This document shows, in pieces, positions 5,041-5,724 of a DNA stretch of 5,724 nt (the stretch's first letter is position 1; each line of letters opens with the position of its first letter). Source of the DNA: Candidatus Beckwithbacteria bacterium CG23_combo_of_CG06-09_8_20_14_all_47_9 (GTDB taxonomy: Bacteria; Patescibacteriota; Microgenomatia; UBA1400; CG1-02-47-37); contig PCSQ01000069.1 of assembly GCA_002772455.1 (NCBI GenBank), forward strand, positions 245-5,968. Direction: 5' to 3'. The notes under the pieces were generated by a model. That model made no database searches, was not told the origin of the DNA, and was given only the letters and a program-made list of their open reading frames with translations. Position numbers and translations under genes: made by a program.

Positions 5041-5724
5041 TTATTTTACCACTAGAAAAGTTCCCAACCCGGTGACCGGTGTGGAAATTTTAGAGTCAGC
5101 AAGGGTAGATTTTAATTCCGTATAACTCTTACCGTTCCACATCATCAACTTGGCTCCGGTTAAATCGTCTTTGGATTGAATCGTTAAAGTTGCCGCTTTT
5201 AATACCGGGCTGGCCGCCGCCAAAAAGGCATACGGACCGGCGAGCACTTCGCCGTCAACTTCGGCCGGTAATCCCATTGTCCCGGCGACGATTACATAAG
5301 TTTTATCCGGCAAACCTTTAGTGCCGACGTCTAAGGTCGCCTTGCTGTCACGGCTGACAAACTTGCCCTGACGGTCAAACATTTGCTGCAGGTTAAAATC
5401 GCTCTTTAAGGCATACGGGGCACTGCCGCCGTCAAACCGCAAAGTTAACCCCCCCCCGGTGACCCCCTCGTCATAACGGCATTTACCCTTACTGCAGGAC
5501 CCGAATAATAAATCTTTACTTACCGGCGCCGGTTCCTGGGTGAAGTCAATTGTCCCGAAAACTCCTTGGATTAGACTGGCCGCCTGGTATTCCATTTCAT
5601 ATTCAACCGCGGCGGCATCTTTTACCCGGTCGATCATCAGTTTCACTTCTTTGCCGTCTTCCTTCGGGGTTAGCGTCACAAACGGCCGGTCGGACAAGAC
5701 AATTTTATTAATTTCCTCCATTTT
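5041..5724 (-). CDS. Hypothetical beta-rich, possibly surface-exposed protein, 5' end probably off window
   Basis: At least 227 residues; no family recognised. The frame is open to the right edge. An ATG at 5721 gives 226 residues, but it lies 3 nt from the edge with no visible ribosome site, so the true start, perhaps with a signal peptide or lipobox, is likely beyond. Counting from that ATG, features are a CX4C pair (C76, C81) in FGSCSKGKCRYDEG, Gly-rich loops (87-99), many short alternating beta segments, and a C-terminal LGTFLVVK of the kind that ends some extracellular beta-domain proteins. The Cys pair could form a disulfide or bind metal. A run of nine G on the coding strand (complement of 5449-5457) encodes the GGG at 89-91. 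It is followed after 3 nt by the 192-residue gene. Confidence 0.7.
   Translation of the reverse strand, partial: KMEEINKIVLSDRPFVTLTPKEDGKEVKLMIDRVKDAAAVEYEMEYQAASLIQGVFGTIDFTQEPAPVSKDLLFGSCSKGKCRYDEGVTGGGLTLRFDGGSAPYALKSDFNLQQMFDRQGKFVSRDSKATLDVGTKGLPDKTYVIVAGTMGLPAEVDGEVLAGPYAFLAAASPVLKAATLTIQSKDDLTGAKLMMWNGKSYTELKSTLADSKISTPVTGLGTFLVVK

Overview
The window looks like chromosomal DNA from a small-genome bacterium, most likely of the Patescibacteria/CPR type (Microgenomates-like). This is an inference. It rests on moderate GC, very tight packing (no gap above about 100 bases), a bacterial TrmB-family regulator, and two proteins with no recognisable family. TGA ends two of the genes, so the code is standard rather than the UGA-Gly code of Gracilibacteria. 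No rRNA, tRNA, CRISPR array, transposase or clear rho-independent terminator was seen.

Layout. (1) 1-801, minus: a D-isomer-specific 2-hydroxyacid dehydrogenase whose C-terminus runs off the left edge. (2) 852-1640, plus: a TrmB-family regulator, divergent from it. The 50-bp gap holds two promoters laid over each other on opposite strands, with a palindrome between the hexamers. (3) 1618-1896, minus: an XRE/HigA-like HTH protein whose end overlaps the end of the TrmB gene. A perfect 9-bp inverted repeat sits in its promoter. (4) 1993-2742, plus: a short-chain dehydrogenase (SDR), divergent from the XRE gene. (5) 4395-2743, minus: a three-gene operon of Phd/YefM-like antitoxin, PIN-domain (VapC-like) toxin and an Ldh_2-family (malate/L-lactate dehydrogenase type) protein. 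The genes overlap by 35 bp and then 4 bp (ATGA). (6) 5724-4459, minus: two genes of unknown function, 3 nt apart. The first is open at the right edge and probably continues beyond it.

How the parts may work together. The TrmB regulator probably controls itself and the divergent dehydrogenase through one shared operator. The XRE protein probably represses itself and may act on the SDR. The antitoxin probably represses its own operon through three 12-bp iterons that overlap its TTGACA promoter.

Two patterns deserve attention. First, the five promoters that can be placed all put the -10 box only 6-11 nt before the start codon, which implies leaderless or nearly leaderless mRNAs for first genes. 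Second, three unrelated dehydrogenase folds (D-2-hydroxyacid DH, SDR, Ldh_2) each appear to lack a canonical catalytic residue (Arg, Lys, and two His respectively). The Ldh_2 homologue is also translationally coupled to a toxin-antitoxin pair, which is the most unusual arrangement in the window.
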